Below are positions 1 through 11,987 of a DNA stretch of 64,000 nucleotides, in pieces. The notes below the pieces were generated by a model. The model was not told the DNA's origin. It was given only the letters and a program-made list of their open reading frames with translations, and made no database searches. Position numbers and translations under genes: made by a program. Within the stretch, counting starts at the first letter, position 1; each line of letters starts with the position of its first letter. The stretch comes from Pseudevernia furfuracea (taxonomy: Eukaryota; Ascomycota; Lecanoromycetes; Lecanorales; Parmeliaceae). The DNA lies in the NCBI GenBank assembly GCA_022315425.1, contig JAIUPT010000035.1, forward strand, positions 930,001 through 994,000. Direction: 5' to 3'.

Positions 1-308
1 CTCCACGTGTTGATGATATACGAACGATCCTGCAAAGAAGCCAACCGCGCTGGCGGTCACATCTCCATTGCGCAGAATCACACCGCGGATTCACTGATAG
101 TATTACAGACCCAGGCTCCCCTAGTCAAAGAGTTCTAGTACGCCCAATAATCATAAGCTCACCAAGTTTCCTAACGGTTCTCTGCTGGAGATGCGCGGCC
201 GAGCGACACGGGAATACAAATTAATTACACAATGTGACCTGTCGAACTCGATCGCCATCAAAAGAATTGGTAATAGGAGTTACTGTCGCTACTATATTTA
301 CAGCTGTG
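1..308. other. Left edge, no gene seen
   Basis: No supported coding region, RNA gene or repeat was recognised here. Short open frames on both strands have no family signature. The stretch sits just upstream of the protein relic that begins near 309, so it may include more of that decayed locus. Confidence 0.4.
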
Positions 309-920
309 GGTGATGGATTCTAGAATTGGGAAGAGATATTCAAGACGAGATTGAACGATAGCTCGGAGAGCGGCAACCATCTCGCAATATTGATTCTGTG
401 TTGGGCATACATTCTCTCCAACTTCCTTGTTGAAGCACAAGGCTGTCTGATGGAATACACCCATGTCTCGACTCCATCTGTGCATGATACAGCTGAGTTC
501 CCACACTTTGGTTATCGTATCTACGTTGAAGCACGTTAGTGGAAGGCGGTTCTAGCTCCAGGCCAAGGCTGGCGGTCAATTACACAAACCTCGTCCAACA
601 TGACCTACTTAGCACCATGGTCTATTGATTATCACAGTGATCCAGAATTCATTATTGAGACGTCCACCAAGATTCCGCTAGCTGATGGTACTCAGAAGGC
701 AAGTCCGCCATCTTCCAAAGAAGCACTCCACTATCTCACCTCATACTGTTTGCTGCATGGTCTCGGCACTCGGTATTTTGCGGCTCTTTCGGCGGTATTG
801 ACTCTGCCATTGCAAATCCTTTTGGGCAGAAAGGTGCAGCTGCCACAGCCTGTGATGGCGAAGCATGATTATTTTATGTATCAACCTCATACCTATTGCT
901 TGATTATCGTGATCAGTTAG
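309..920 (+). pseudogene. Relic of an uncharacterised fungal protein
   Basis: One plus-strand frame stays open from about 327 to 920 except for a single in-frame TAG at 537-539. The two halves (351-539 and 600-920) are in the same frame and read as one continuous protein across the stop. The peptide has hydrophobic stretches (LILCWAYILSNF, LSAVLTLPLQILLG) and a WKAVLAPGQGW segment. I associate these from memory with a conserved uncharacterised family of filamentous fungi in which a Trp-rich AVLAPG-type motif recurs. The stop falls where a second Trp would fit (TGG to TAG). No convincing start codon, upstream exon or C-terminus is visible, so this is a truncated, probably dead copy. The family assignment is tentative. 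Confidence 0.4.
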
Positions 921-1007
921 TGATCTCACATTGTCAAAAATCCCATTAATTATTAGCCTGAGGGTCTGACAGTTTATTAAATTCCGAGCACGATCAGTAG
1001 AATATTC

Positions 1008-1856
1008 TCATTGCTGCACCTGCTGGTTTACAACGTCAAGCCACGTCATCTTCTTCATCGTTCCATCTAGCATTCCAAACGGCAAAATCGTCGAAATCTG
1101 TACCAACCACGCCGTCAAACCCTGGGTCCAAATGTTCGGCGGTGGTTTCTTCTTCAACAAATCATGCGCAACCCCTTCCGCCCACTGCTGCGCAGACATC
1201 GCCGATTCAAAGAATTTCCACCCACTCATCATCGTCTCTACATCCTCTTTCGCTGGCTCATAAGTTGAGCCTTTTGGCAAAGAGGCTTGCGTCATATCTT
1301 TATGATTCTTCATAATGTTGGATTTGACGGTCCCTATTTTCAGATCGACCACCGTGATGCCGAAGGGTTCCAGCTCCAGCCGTTGCGTGTCAGAAAAACA
1401 TGGCCATTGCAGCTTTCGAGGCGTTGTATGCGGACTGGAATGGGATTGTAACAACAGAGGCACCAGACGTTGGGTTGACGATCATTCCCTTCGACTTTAA
1501 CAGTAGCGGCAAAAAGGCCTGGGTAACAGCAAGGTAGGACCAGACATTGAGATCGAACAACTTCTTGGCCTCCGGGATGGAGATCGGACACGGGCATGGT
1601 GTAGTAATAGCGCCGGCATTGTTGACCTAGATGTCAAGGCTGAATAGTTGACTGACACAGGCGGCGATTGAGGAGTCAGATTGTACGTCGGGCGTAAACG
1701 TTTCGATGCCAAGAGAAGTGAGCTCCGTCATTTTGGAAGGATTTCGAGCCGTAGCATAAACGTGCAGGCCGGCTTGTGGAAGGCGATGGCAAGGGCAGAG
1801 CCTAGACCGCCGTCTGAGCAGCCGGTTATTAGGACTGTTCGTATGGCGCTTGCCAT
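1008..1856 (-). pseudogene. Short-chain dehydrogenase pseudogene (AYR1-like)
   Basis: The minus strand carries the pieces of a classical short-chain dehydrogenase in order, spread over several frames. They are a nucleotide-binding TGxxxGxG-type motif (TGCSDGGLGSALA) at the start at 1856, then NNAG, then the catalytic YNASK, then the RLELEPFGI segment typical of fungal 1-acyldihydroxyacetone-phosphate reductase-like enzymes. The frame breaks at about 1780, has an in-frame TAG near 1630 just before NNAG, and shifts near 1600, near 1570 and in a T-run near 1400. The last 151 codons are open to the stop at 1008. With four or more lesions it cannot encode a working enzyme unless the assembly is very poor here. 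Neighbouring genes have clean frames, so real decay is more likely. Confidence 0.75.
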
Positions 1857-4405
1857 TTCCTTGTTTGCCATGTATGGGCCCTGCCTAGGTTGGGCGCAGG
1901 GGAGTTGAAGGATTAGCAGACGGGAACATGTATGCTGAGGAGGGAAGAATTTGTGATTCGATTATTATATAAATCCGTCGGTTAAATAAGTACTATGCCG
2001 TCGGCTTCTCTCGCCGGCCTCTTGAGCTAGATAGCAGTCGATCATATCGCACAGTGTCCCCTGCGCCATTGTGGCCTTGTTATCAGCCGTTCCGATGCTC
2101 GTTCGAATAGCAGAGGATGATGAGATAGATGTGGGGTCTGGAGCTCTTGAAGACCCTGTTCTCTCCATCCCCACCTCACTCTCTGACTCTCAGTGCATCA
2201 TGGCATATGGGAGAGGTGATTCTCTTTGTTCATCCCTTTGTTTCCGTGACTCCAAAGCTTACTTTCGCTCACTTCCGTCACAATCATACTCGCTGTCATG
2301 ATGTCATCGAAGATAGCTCGTTACAAGATACTTACCGCCGCGCGCTTAAAAATAACAGGATACTTACTCTCGTCTCCTTCTCTCGAGAAACAAGCTCTCA
2401 GTTTGAGACTACTACAATTTGAGGATGCAAGAAAACGAATATGGGCTAGTGATCTGTTAGCATCAGAGGGGCGAGAGGGGCCTAATACGGGTACGACGTG
2501 CTAGTCGTATGACAATCGATGATATAACGCTTGGCATACGTACCTAAGGTATGAGAGTTTCGACAAGGGGAGCGAAACCCTCGAAATCTTAGCTATACAT
2601 ATAGCTACTTAAGCTATCGGTGATTTTAAGACTTCCAAAGTCACAAAGCACTTACAACTAAGCGATATTGAAAGTTGAATAATTCAGATATCTGCTCTAG
2701 AGTAGTGCTCTGTTCTACGCCAAGATTGAATATCATGACTCGAGGCTTTCCTTAACCTCATTCGTTGCATACTTTCTAAAGTGCTTTGTAGAGCCCAAGA
2801 TAATGACTCAAGACTCTATAGATACGATGATTGACCCGCTCGATAAAGCGTTCAGTGCTGAAATCCTTAATGCAATCAAAGGTATGCTAACAGACAAGGG
2901 TCTGAAGGCAGATCTTGTTGACTGAAAAATGCTGTTTATCACTTCATCCTCTTTGTCGGCGACTGATTACGACGGCTGATGCAATCGTTTGCGAGATCCT
3001 CTTTTCTTGTTACCTAGTACCCTTCAGCAGTTGTTGAAACTTCAGGGTTCAACGGCTCTTCCACTGCCATCCTTCGGTCACGTCACTATATCTATATCAG
3101 GACATTCACCCTGACTGTGGCTCAGCTGCAATATGTTTTACGTACTTTGATTAGCGCGAGTATCCTTGAGTGGCAGGCAAAAATCGCTAGGTAGCGTTCC
3201 AGGAGATTCACTTGTTTACCTTCGCTATGGGGGTACTTCACAAAGCGAAATTGATAGGCACCAGAGCGATATACGTAGTCGTGTCGAACTGCTTAATATA
3301 AGAAATTCCCTGTCCAGAAGTCGTGATGGATGCCGGCTATCCGCCGGCGTCCATCAGAGAGTAGCTTATGATTTGCTTAATCAAGCGTGGTGCATTGAAC
3401 CTGACCATTCGCGGGACCGCCTCCTCAACCCTTGACACGAGAGACAAGGCACTATTTCAAGTCTCAAGACCAATTTGATCTCCAACAGATATGCAGCCAC
3501 CAAGGGAGCCTCCAACTCCATGAGGCTTGCAATCCAAAATTACGCACGGAGAGTCCAGCTCGATACACAAGCGCACGACGTGGGACCGGAGATAGGAACC
3601 GTAGCCTCTCAAGACAGGGTCAAAATGATTGCTGAGCAAGCTACCCCTAAGACGTCGAAGAACGGGCGCACCGCTTTGCTTATTATTGGATACTGTCCGC
3701 CAGACAGGGCGCTCAACGCTATGCCACCGTACTGGAAATGTGGCCCTAAAACACCCAGAATTCTTCTGAATCTGATCAACCATCGTAGTCAATGGGAGGA
3801 GGATTCGGGTAAGATTCAGCAGACCAGCTGGGTGAGGCAGATGAGACCGGCTTTGAGCCTGCACTCAATGTTCTGAGGTCATACCTGCAAGTGGTACGAC
3901 CAATTGTTGTCGTTTCCATGGGCTACCAGGTCTGTCCCAGAATCTCAGCTTTAGACTCCTCTTATCTCACTTTTTGACCGGTAGTAGGTATCGGATATTG
4001 GATTCAGAAGCTTTCCACCTCATCCAAGTCATGGATTTCCTCGTCGATTACAAGACGACTCGGGGGGCAAGGCCATTCCTCAAAGCCAGCTTCACACGGT
4101 CGGGACAAATGCCGGTCCAGGGATCGCTCTATTTCTTCGAAATCCAGGCGCCGATGATGTGTTCGGAACAGTACTTCGCAAAATGTTTTGTAGGATTGGA
4201 ACGAAACGACAGTCAATCCTGCTGGAATCACAGAAGTTTATCAAACTTTTCCGGATTGAATATTAACCCTGCTTCGTCTTAGCACCCCAAGCTTTGATTG
4301 GCTTGCCCCTAGTGATCATTAGAGAAGATGCAGCAACATCTAGGCTCCTTTACATCATTTCTAGTTCTACTCTAAAGTCGTCAAGTTTCATTTTGTACTT
4401 GTAAT
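1857..4405. other. Gene-poor 2.5-kb stretch
   Basis: No recognisable gene lies here. A 40-codon open frame starts with ATG at 2803 and is followed by GGTATGC-like splice-donor sequence. A plus frame from 3166 to 3876 is open except for one TGA at 3433-3435, and an overlapping minus frame is also open at 3457-3864. None of these shows a family motif. The stretch joins two relic genes on the left to the 3' side of ARP8 on the right, so it may be degraded former coding sequence. Confidence 0.4.
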
Positions 4406-6788
4406 CTACCAGGCCCACATGCACTTGTAAACCAGCAGCCTGGCACCCAAACGGTCGTATTCCATCTTCCCTATCCAGCTGTCATTTGTCCCTCTTAGCT
4501 TCCCAAACACGCTTCCACCTTTCCATATCACACCTTGTGGATCCAGCTCCCTAGGTGGTGTCCCAATCACGATGTCCTTCGCAAATCCCGGCCTTAATCC
4601 TTTCAATCTTTCCTCCAAGAACATGTAGAAGCCTGGGATCTGAGCTCCTCCGCCAACGACCATGACACTACTGAGGAAATCCCGAGTCTTGCGCTCATCA
4701 AGTCGTGCTCCGTGGCTGATGGATGTCAGTATGGCGGTGTCAAGAGCAATCACCGGAAGCACATCGTCTCGGACAGAAGTTGCAAGGACCTCCGTTGCAT
4801 TGGGGGTGTCGTCATCGTCCGGCGCAGGAGACCCTACTGTTGATACTGGGGTTCGCTCGAAGTCATTGATCTTTTGGAACAGGTTTGGTGCAAGTTTTGT
4901 TGGAGCTGGAGCTACATGCCCATTACTTGTCTCGCCGTTTGTTTGGCCATTGACTGACAAGATTGGACTTATAAGTGAGATCACGGCAGACTGCGCAGAA
5001 GACACTGGATCATTAGGCCCACCCTCATAGAGGTCGTAGGATCGATCAATGAGCTTCCGTCGACCCTTAAGCTTCTGAAAATTATCAAAGATTGTCGGTT
5101 GATAGTAGCCCTGAGGCGCCAGTAATACCTCATCGTATGTCTTGAACGTGTACTTTCTAGTGTCTTGCCCGGATGCTCTCAGGTGGAAGTCGAAAAGCTG
5201 GGGGCTTACTTCTCCTTCATTCATGGTACAAAACTTAGACTTGAGTTCCTCTGCGAGCAGGAAATCATACCGCCGCTTCAAGTTGATGTCCGCATACGGG
5301 AAGTGATCATGCAACATCATTCTGATGAAGGTCTCCGTAACATCTGCGCCACCACATTTCAAATTGATTCGAGAATTCTCAATGCACATTCCCTCTTCGA
5401 CGCAGCATATGGAGGTCTTCTGAGCTCCTACATCCACAACGCAGGCGGTCGTATAGCCTGCACCACATGTTGCAGCGAGGCTTTCCTGAATGAAGCAGAC
5501 CTTACCGAAGCCCAGGTCTCTCATTAGCATTTCTAGGGTCTGGGAAACATAGTGTCTCTCATAAAGGTCAGGGACAACGAAGACGCATCCATACTGCACC
5601 CAGTCTCTTTTCCGCCGTAAATTCAATTGTGTCTTGATCGCCTCCTCAATAATTGTCGCAATGTCGTTGTACAGGTCCTTCTTCTCACGATATTCTAGCT
5701 CGTTGTACCAGCCATACCGCAGTGGCCAAAAGAGCTTGTAGCGTGGAACTGACTTATCTGGGATTCTAAGTGCCTCTTTCCCAGTAAGAAATCCTGGGGC
5801 TTCTTTCGGGTCGGCAGGAATCTCGGTCCAGTCCACTCTGAAAGGGTCGTTATGCTCTGATATTGTCTCTGGGGGTGTCCGTTTGTTATAATTGACAATC
5901 AACTCCTTCGAATTGGGCAAGACCCTGCGCTTGTTACTGCGCATGTGGATCTTTAAATCAGCGCACATCCTGTTATATTGGCCTGCAAACTACGCTCGAG
6001 TCAGTGGAAGAACTCTCGTAGCGGATTCGCACACTTGCGTCTTCGCCAAACATATCTTCTGGCTCCATTGAAGAGCCGTCGTCCGTCCTCCTGCGTTTTG
6101 GACTTGGCTCACCACCATCTTCCTCGGACTCGCTCATCTTCCATTTCCTTGCGATGACCATGGGCACTGTTTTGGGCAAAGCGTCGCTCGCCAATCCGAT
6201 ACGCAGATTTTGGCTACCGGGGTGAATGACGATTACTTTCGATCCCAGAGCATCTTGGCCCGTCAGCGGCTCTCCGGCATCCTCCATGCCGGCTTCGTCA
6301 TCCATATCCAGATCTGCACCGCTGGGTGGTACCTCATTCGGATTAGCTTGAGCAAGCTCTCGGTCTCTGTCTCTGGCTTTGGCGGTCATTCTATTTCGGC
6401 GCTCTTCCTGTAGAAGGCGCAGGGGGAGAATTTGATCGTCTCGTTTGAGGTAGTCACTGGGAGTAGAATAATAAGCGCTGTAATAAACCGGAAACCCTTT
6501 CTTGCTTGAGTGCATGAAATGTAAAATACAAAGCCCTCCCAGACATTGCAAACAGTGTCTCAGGCCTTACACTTCTGGCACTGGAGTCAAAACGTACGTG
6601 TAATAATTCTTCTGATTGATCGGATTGATCTGAGGCCACGTAGTCAGATCCATGTTGTTGTCTGTCCTCTCAAGGCCTACCAAAGAACGTACTGTCAGCC
6701 CTCATGCAAAGTCAAGATGTAGAAGATACTCAGGGTGACGCTTGCCTTCCTCCCGAAGGAGTGCCTTTCCAGACCTCTTTCCAACCAT
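4406..6788 (-). CDS. ARP8: Actin-related protein 8, INO80 complex
   Basis: This is Arp8, a nuclear actin-fold subunit of the INO80 chromatin remodeller that binds linker DNA together with actin and Arp4. Four exons (6788-6746, 6676-6598, 6456-6035, 5982-4406) total 2121 nt and give 706 aa. The N-terminus MVGKRSGKALLREEGLERTD, the NYYTDYLKRDD block, the RIGLASD actin-like segment, the NKRRVLPNSKE block and a C-terminal GGGAQIPGFYMFLEERL (actin subdomain) are characteristic of fungal Arp8. Disordered acidic stretches occupy about residues 65-95 and 125-170, with another near 470-510. The first intron (6677-6745) begins GCAAGC, so it is a GC-AG intron. The second is 141 nt and the third 52 nt. 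The gene diverges from ARL1, whose start is 392 bp away. Identity is secure; the exact first exon rests on matching the family N-terminus. Confidence 0.93.
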
Positions 6789-7179
6789 CTTGTGGACCTA
6801 GCGTATTTGACTCGACGGATTTGCACGTTGATTTGAGGCTTTATGTGGTCAGGACCCCGAGCAATAGTGTACACCATGCAAGATTATTTCGGCGGGGTTT
6901 AAAGGTCTTTGCGGGTAGGGTAAAGGAACGCTTCGCGGACCCTTGTCAGCGCAGCATTTTAAAGACTTGGCTCCGCCGCTCTAGGGACGAGGACTGGATG
7001 TCTAAAAGAAATTCACCTTTTACACACTCTCAATCAACGACGGAATCCAAGTTGGAGAAACCGTCCAACCCGCAGGAATCAAACCACCACCAGTGTCATC
7101 AGAGGCAGTCTGTTTTTGGTCGTTCTGGTGTGAGCAAGGGTTCCTACGCCTGGTGTGGAAACAACAGTAGAGGCTCGAT

Positions 7180-7950
7180 ATGGGAGGTTCAGTGTCACGG
7201 ATTCTCTCACTACTATGGTCAAAAAAAGAGATTAGGATTCTGATCTTGGGACTTGTATGGCCCACATTATCTATTCTCGGGCTGTTTGATTTACGTTTCA
7301 CAGGACAACGCTGGGAAGACAACGCTTCTATATAGATTAAAGGTACAGTGTTACCGTCTTGGGAGCTGGAAATGGGACAAATAGTAATTCGTCATCCTAG
7401 ATCGGCGAGGTTGTTACGACCATACCTACTATTGGCTTCAACGTGGAGTCAGTAGTCTATAAAAATCTCAACTTCAACGTCTGGGTAATTCCGCTAAAAT
7501 TCTGCATATAAGTTTCGCTACATGCTAAATCAGGCCATTAGGATTTGGGCGGCCAAACATCAATACGGCCGTACTGGCGCTGTTACTATGCAAATACTGC
7601 GGCTGTTATCTTCGTGATCGATTCCACAGACATTGAGAGATTGAATACCGCTTCGGAAGAGCTCGCAGCTATGCTGAATGAAGACGAGCTACGCGACGCC
7701 GGATTGCTCGTATTTGCGAATAAACAAGATCAGCCTGGTGCAAAAGGGGCCGGAGAGATTTCAGAAGCTTTGCGATTAGGCGAGCTGCGCGATAGGAATT
7801 GGAGCATAGTGGCGTGCTCAGCGATTGATGGAAGCGGGATTACAGAGGGAATGGAGTGGATCGTGGTGAGCATTGCACTTCACCAAAATACTGGGTAGCC
7901 TATAATCTGCTAATTCCGGATGTTAGCAAGCTGTCAATTCCGAGTCGTAA
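7180..7950 (+). CDS. ARL1: Arf-like GTPase Arl1
   Basis: This is an Arf-family small GTPase of the trans-Golgi that recruits GRIP-domain golgins. Five exons (7180-7254, 7304-7342, 7401-7484, 7542-7865, 7927-7950) give 181 aa, the usual Arl1 length. Visible motifs are Gly2 for N-myristoylation (MGGSVSR), the P-loop GLDNAGKT at residues 24-31, switch I PTIGFNVE, WDLGGQ at 66-71 and NKQD at 126-129. The last exon is only 24 nt and encodes QAVNSES. It is preceded by a GCTAAT branch-like site and a TTAG acceptor. Arl1 rather than Arf1 is chosen because of RPYWRCYYANTAAVIFV and the SEELAAML segment. The gene converges with the cyclase gene, whose stop is at 8109. Confidence 0.93.
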
Positions 7951-8108
7951 ACATATCAGACGTAGCGTCAATGCATTCAAATACCCATTATTACAGAGTG
8001 TGAGTCACAAAAGCACGCTTCGAACGACAGTGTACCATAAATCTGCAAACAATTGTACTAGTGTTGCGCTAAGTTTTTGCTCCCCGGAAGCACTTCGCTC
8101 AGTCGCTC

Positions 8109-9589
8109 CTAAAATATGGCCAGTATGTTTGGTGGACTGATCCATCAGCGACGTCTGGAAATGCGGGTAGAAGATTTCTACCTTGCAACTCCGCCGGGCA
8201 CGTTACAGACTTCGCTTGACACGAAAAACGACCATCGATTGACCTCTTTGCAGTGCTCGGCAAGTTTCTCAAGATCGAAAAGCTCTCCTATGGGGAGTCC
8301 CCAGCCAGAAAGTAGAATCTCATGGAGATGCCACTCTCTTTGGGTCGCTGCGCCACTTGTCTGTCAGGGTATTGGATTGAACGAAAATGTGGCCGGAACT
8401 TACGCCAACACTCAAAGCTCGGCTGGTCTCCAGCTAAAGTTCGCACTTAGCATGGATATTGGAGCGCGAGCATCGATTTTGAGGAGCAAAGAGAGCCTTG
8501 CCTCCCGAAGTATGTTTTGCAACTCGTTTTCTTGTACAGACTGAAAGAGATCGCTCGGAGACGTACCTACAGCGGAGAAGTTTTCCCATATCCACCTGCG
8601 CATTTCAAACTCAGCGTGACTTCTCTGATTTGGGTTGCAGGGGAGGTTTGGGGGATAGACCGAGCCTTTTGTCGCAAGGTGTCTCTTGACTTAAATGATA
8701 GTATCCTTTTGCAAACTTACTCCAGCACATCCTCGCTTTGCTCCACACCTGATAGGGCTGGGGGCACAACTGATGCGTAAATTTCTGCTTGTTCTTCTGA
8801 TATTCTGTTGAAAGCAGCCGTGTATCCAGTCCGTAGCAGCAAGATGTCTCCGAACTTCAGCTCGACCCCTTGGGCTTTGACAACGGCCTTTAATTGGTTG
8901 AGCGATATGGAACCCGTCTTAAATGGCTCGTATCCTACATTGTTGGCCACCCGCCATTTGTGAAAGTCCAAAAGGACCCCTCGACCTACGATGCCTTTCT
9001 CGGCCCATGCTGTATGTCTGGTCAGTTAGGTAGACCTAACGAGTCAAGCAGGAGACATACCATGGATACCGTTGACATTGCCCTGATGATCGCTAGTGTG
9101 AATCTCGTCTAGGGTAACGCCGTTATAGAACATCTGCTCTCTTTGATAGGCAAAATGCCTCAGACCGTCCCCTTCATCCCTTAGCAGCAATCCGACTCGT
9201 TATAATTTAATAGTGATTGGCATTACATTGACTGGAGCTTTGGGTATTAAATGTCCAAACATCGTCGTTGACTATTCTTGGGGCCTTCTGCAAGACGTCT
9301 TTGTAAAATGCTTGCCTCCCGAATGACGGCTTTCTTTGGGCATCCAGTGGCCAATTTAGTGATATTCTGCGGTACATAAGGTCATGAAGTCGATGTCTGC
9401 AAAGACGGTTATTTACCTTACGCCACTTTGGATCTCCTCCCGAGCATTCTTCCTAACCAGCTCGTCTGTAAGCCTGTTCAAGGCACCCAATTGGTCGTCT
9501 TCTCCGTACAAACCCCATGCGGAATATGGAGGGTCATCTCTCCTCAGTAGTAGGTCAGAGAACCTTGGAAGGCTTCTGGTTCCCGACAT
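8109..9589 (-). CDS. Putative cyclase-family protein (kynurenine formamidase-like)
   Basis: The protein belongs to the cyclase / metal-dependent hydrolase family (PF04199-like), whose best-known members are bacterial-type kynurenine formamidases. Most fungal members have no known substrate. The coding sequence starts at 9589 (MSGTRSLPRFSDLL) and is split by about six introns. Readable blocks in order are AWGLYGEDDQLGALNRLTD, the DVWTFNTQSSSQWDGLRHFAY block, VTLDEIHTSDHQGN, WAEKGIVGRGVLLDFHKW, LKFGDILLLRTGYT and RWIWENFSAVAGDQPSFECW. They continue with LPIGELFDLEKLAEHC and end in ASPPNILAIF with TAG at 8109-8111. A family metal-site HxGTHxDxP block is not present in that form; WDGLRHFAY/DEIH occupies the equivalent place, as in many fungal members. 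The gene shares a 422-bp divergent intergenic region with the RCC1-type gene. Confidence 0.85.
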
Positions 9590-10011
9590 ATCGAGGTCTG
9601 AGAAAACTACTGTAATGCTTCGATATTACGAAACGGCTGTTAGAGTAAAAGCTATCCCTGGAGCAACCCTGATCATGCTACATCATTTCTTCGGCGTCGA
9701 TGCCCAAATTGAGGTGAAAATTGAAAGAGTCCTCCTCTCCGACTATCAATTTATCTGGCAGCTTGCCCGGTCTCTGTGACGTACGCCTTGCTTGCTGTAC
9801 TCGTACTCTACTCACTTGTAAGATACTTTAGCGGTAAGCTTGGAATTTGCGTGTTGCCTTAGAAACTCCTTCGGCCTAGCGCATAAAGCCGCCGCTTGCA
9901 GGGATACGCGAACTTTTACAAATCGTAAATCTTTTCGAGCGCAGTCACTTCTGCAACAACATCTTCGAACGATCAACTTGCCACCCTTCCGTTTGTCAAA
10001 CCACTACAACA
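9590..10011. promoter_or_regulatory. Divergent intergenic region, cyclase / RCC1
   Basis: These 422 bp separate the start codons of two divergent genes and must hold both promoters. No TATA box or known operator stands out. The right part is moderately CT/CA-rich before the RCC1 start, as expected for a 5' leader. Confidence 0.4.
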
Positions 10012-11620
10012 ATGAAGAAAAGTACAGATACGCAACAACAGCCCGCGAAGACCACCAAAACCAGAGGTTCAATCCGAACGAAAGCACCCGTCAAAGCACC
10101 CGTCAAAGCACCGAGCAAAGCTCCATCGAATCCGAGGAAGCGCAAGAACGACGAGGATGAAAAGACACATGGCTCGCCTGCGAAGAAAGTTCGGGTTGTA
10201 AAGCAACCCACTGCAAAAACAAGGGCAAAGTTAGCGATCAATCAACGCCCCAGTCAACGGCTAGACGTTTTTGTCTTTGGCGAGGGCTCGTCCTCTGAGC
10301 TTGGACTGGGAACTGCCAAAACTGCTATAGATGTCAAACGGCCGCGCCTTAACCCTCTACTTTCGGCAAAGCAAATTGGTGTTGTCCAGATAGCTTGTGG
10401 AGGGATGCACGTGGCAGCCTTGACTCACGACAACAAGATTTTGACATGGGGGGTCAATGATCAGGGAGCGTTGGGACGTAATACTACGTGGGAGGGTGGT
10501 TTGAAGGAAATGGATGACAATGATAGCGACGACAGTGACAAGAGTGACAGCGGTTTGAACCCAGCTGAGAGCAACCCTACCGCAGTTTCAGCCTCGAGCT
10601 TTCCAGAACATACGCAATTTGTCAAGCTGGCTGCTGGTGATAGCCACACACTTGCTCTCACCGAAGACGGTCATGTCTACGGATGGGGAACTTTCAGGGT
10701 AAGCACTTTTCACCAACACCTCAACGTATCTTTGCAGCAGGATTAACGATTGAATGTGACAGAAAAATGACGGCGTTCTCGGTTTCCTCCCTAACACGGA
10801 TGTTGAAGTCCAACACACACCGATTATCTACCCCGACCTTAGGAACATTGTCGACATCAGCAGTGGTGCCAACCATGCTATGGCTATGGACAACAAAGGT
10901 GCGGTCTATATTTGGGGTTCTGGCGAGCAGAACCAGCTTGGATACCACATCATCGAGCGTACTGGTAGCAAAGGTGTCAAGACTACCCTCAAGCCTCAGC
11001 CTCTTCGCACGAGAATCAAAAAGTACAAGGCTATCTACACCGGCTCTGACCACTCATTTGCCATTGACATGGACGATCATGTCTGGTCTTGGGGCGTAAA
11101 CAGCTTTGGTGGCACTGGTATTCGCAAGGGCGCTGGTGATGACAATGCAGTTGTCTACAATCCGACCATGGTGGAGACTTTGAACCTCGACGATGATGCC
11201 ATCACCCATATGGATGGCGGCCAACACCATTCAATCGCAATCACTCAGAAAGGCAAGGCACTGATCTGGGGTCGCATCGACGGATATCAGACCGGTCTCG
11301 ACATAGCAGTTGTCCCACTCACCTCCACCATCCAGGACAGCAATGGCAGGCCACGAATCGTCATCGTGCCTACAGCTATTCCTAACGTTGGCAAAGCCAC
11401 TTATGCCTCCGCTGGCACAGATCACACAATTCTCCTAAACGACTCGGGCCATGCATACGCTTGGGGGTTAAGTGCTACATATCAGACTGGGCTTGCTACG
11501 ACGGACGATGTCCAGCATCCTACACGCATCGACAACACTGCAATCCGGGGGAAGATGCTGAACTTTTCGGACTGTGGGGGGCAATTTTCGATTTTAACTT
11601 CACCTGCTGAGGGTACATGA
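10012..11620 (+). CDS. RCC1-type Ran guanine nucleotide exchange factor
   Basis: This is the fungal RCC1 homologue (Pim1 in fission yeast, Prp20/Srm1 in budding yeast). It is a chromatin-bound exchange factor that loads Ran with GTP and so sets the direction of nuclear transport and aids spindle assembly. Two exons (10012-10698 and 10763-11620) give 514 aa. Residues 1-80 are Lys/Pro-rich with NLS-like clusters (RKRKNDEDEK, PAKKVRVVK) and repeats of APVKAPVKAPSKAPS. The seven-bladed propeller follows, with recurring RCC1 signatures: VFGEGSSSELGLG, CGGMHVAALT, WGVNDQGALGRNT, LAAGDSHTLALTEDGHVYGWG, SGANHAMAM, GSDHSFAID and DGGQHHSIAIT. An acidic insert (DDNDSDDSDKSDS) lies in blade 2-3. The intron is 64 nt with TGTGACAG at its end. 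Length and repeat spacing match the Ran factor rather than the many other RCC1-repeat proteins. Confidence 0.93.
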
Positions 11621-11987
11621 CCATCAGAGGCACAGGTTTCTTCGCCCGAGGGACTTGGACAGCATAGCAGTATGGAAAAGGTAGGGGAGGCATGGCCTGA
11701 TTCCAATCGTTGCGACCATCATTTAAAATGCACTCACCTTGTGCCTGAACATGTAATAAAAGCGCCATATCTCACGCTCTCTCTCTCTTGCATAGGGATG
11801 TAAGCACTTCAAGACCTCGCAATCGTTTGGCGGTTGCATAGCTGGACCCGTTCCCAGCATTAAAGTCACAACGGAGTAAAAAGCAAGCGTCTGACGGCGT
11901 CGGATCAATCTACCATCATGCAGCTTATTCTATAAAAGTATAGAAAGACTTAATTAATCTCAGAATAGTGTCAGAACAATCCATCCT
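11621..11987. other. Convergent 3' intergenic region
   Basis: This 367-bp stretch lies between the stops of the RCC1-type gene and the BRL1/BRR6 gene. It contains a CT/GA simple run (ctcacgctctctctctcttg near 11773-11792) and no recognisable gene. Confidence 0.4.
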
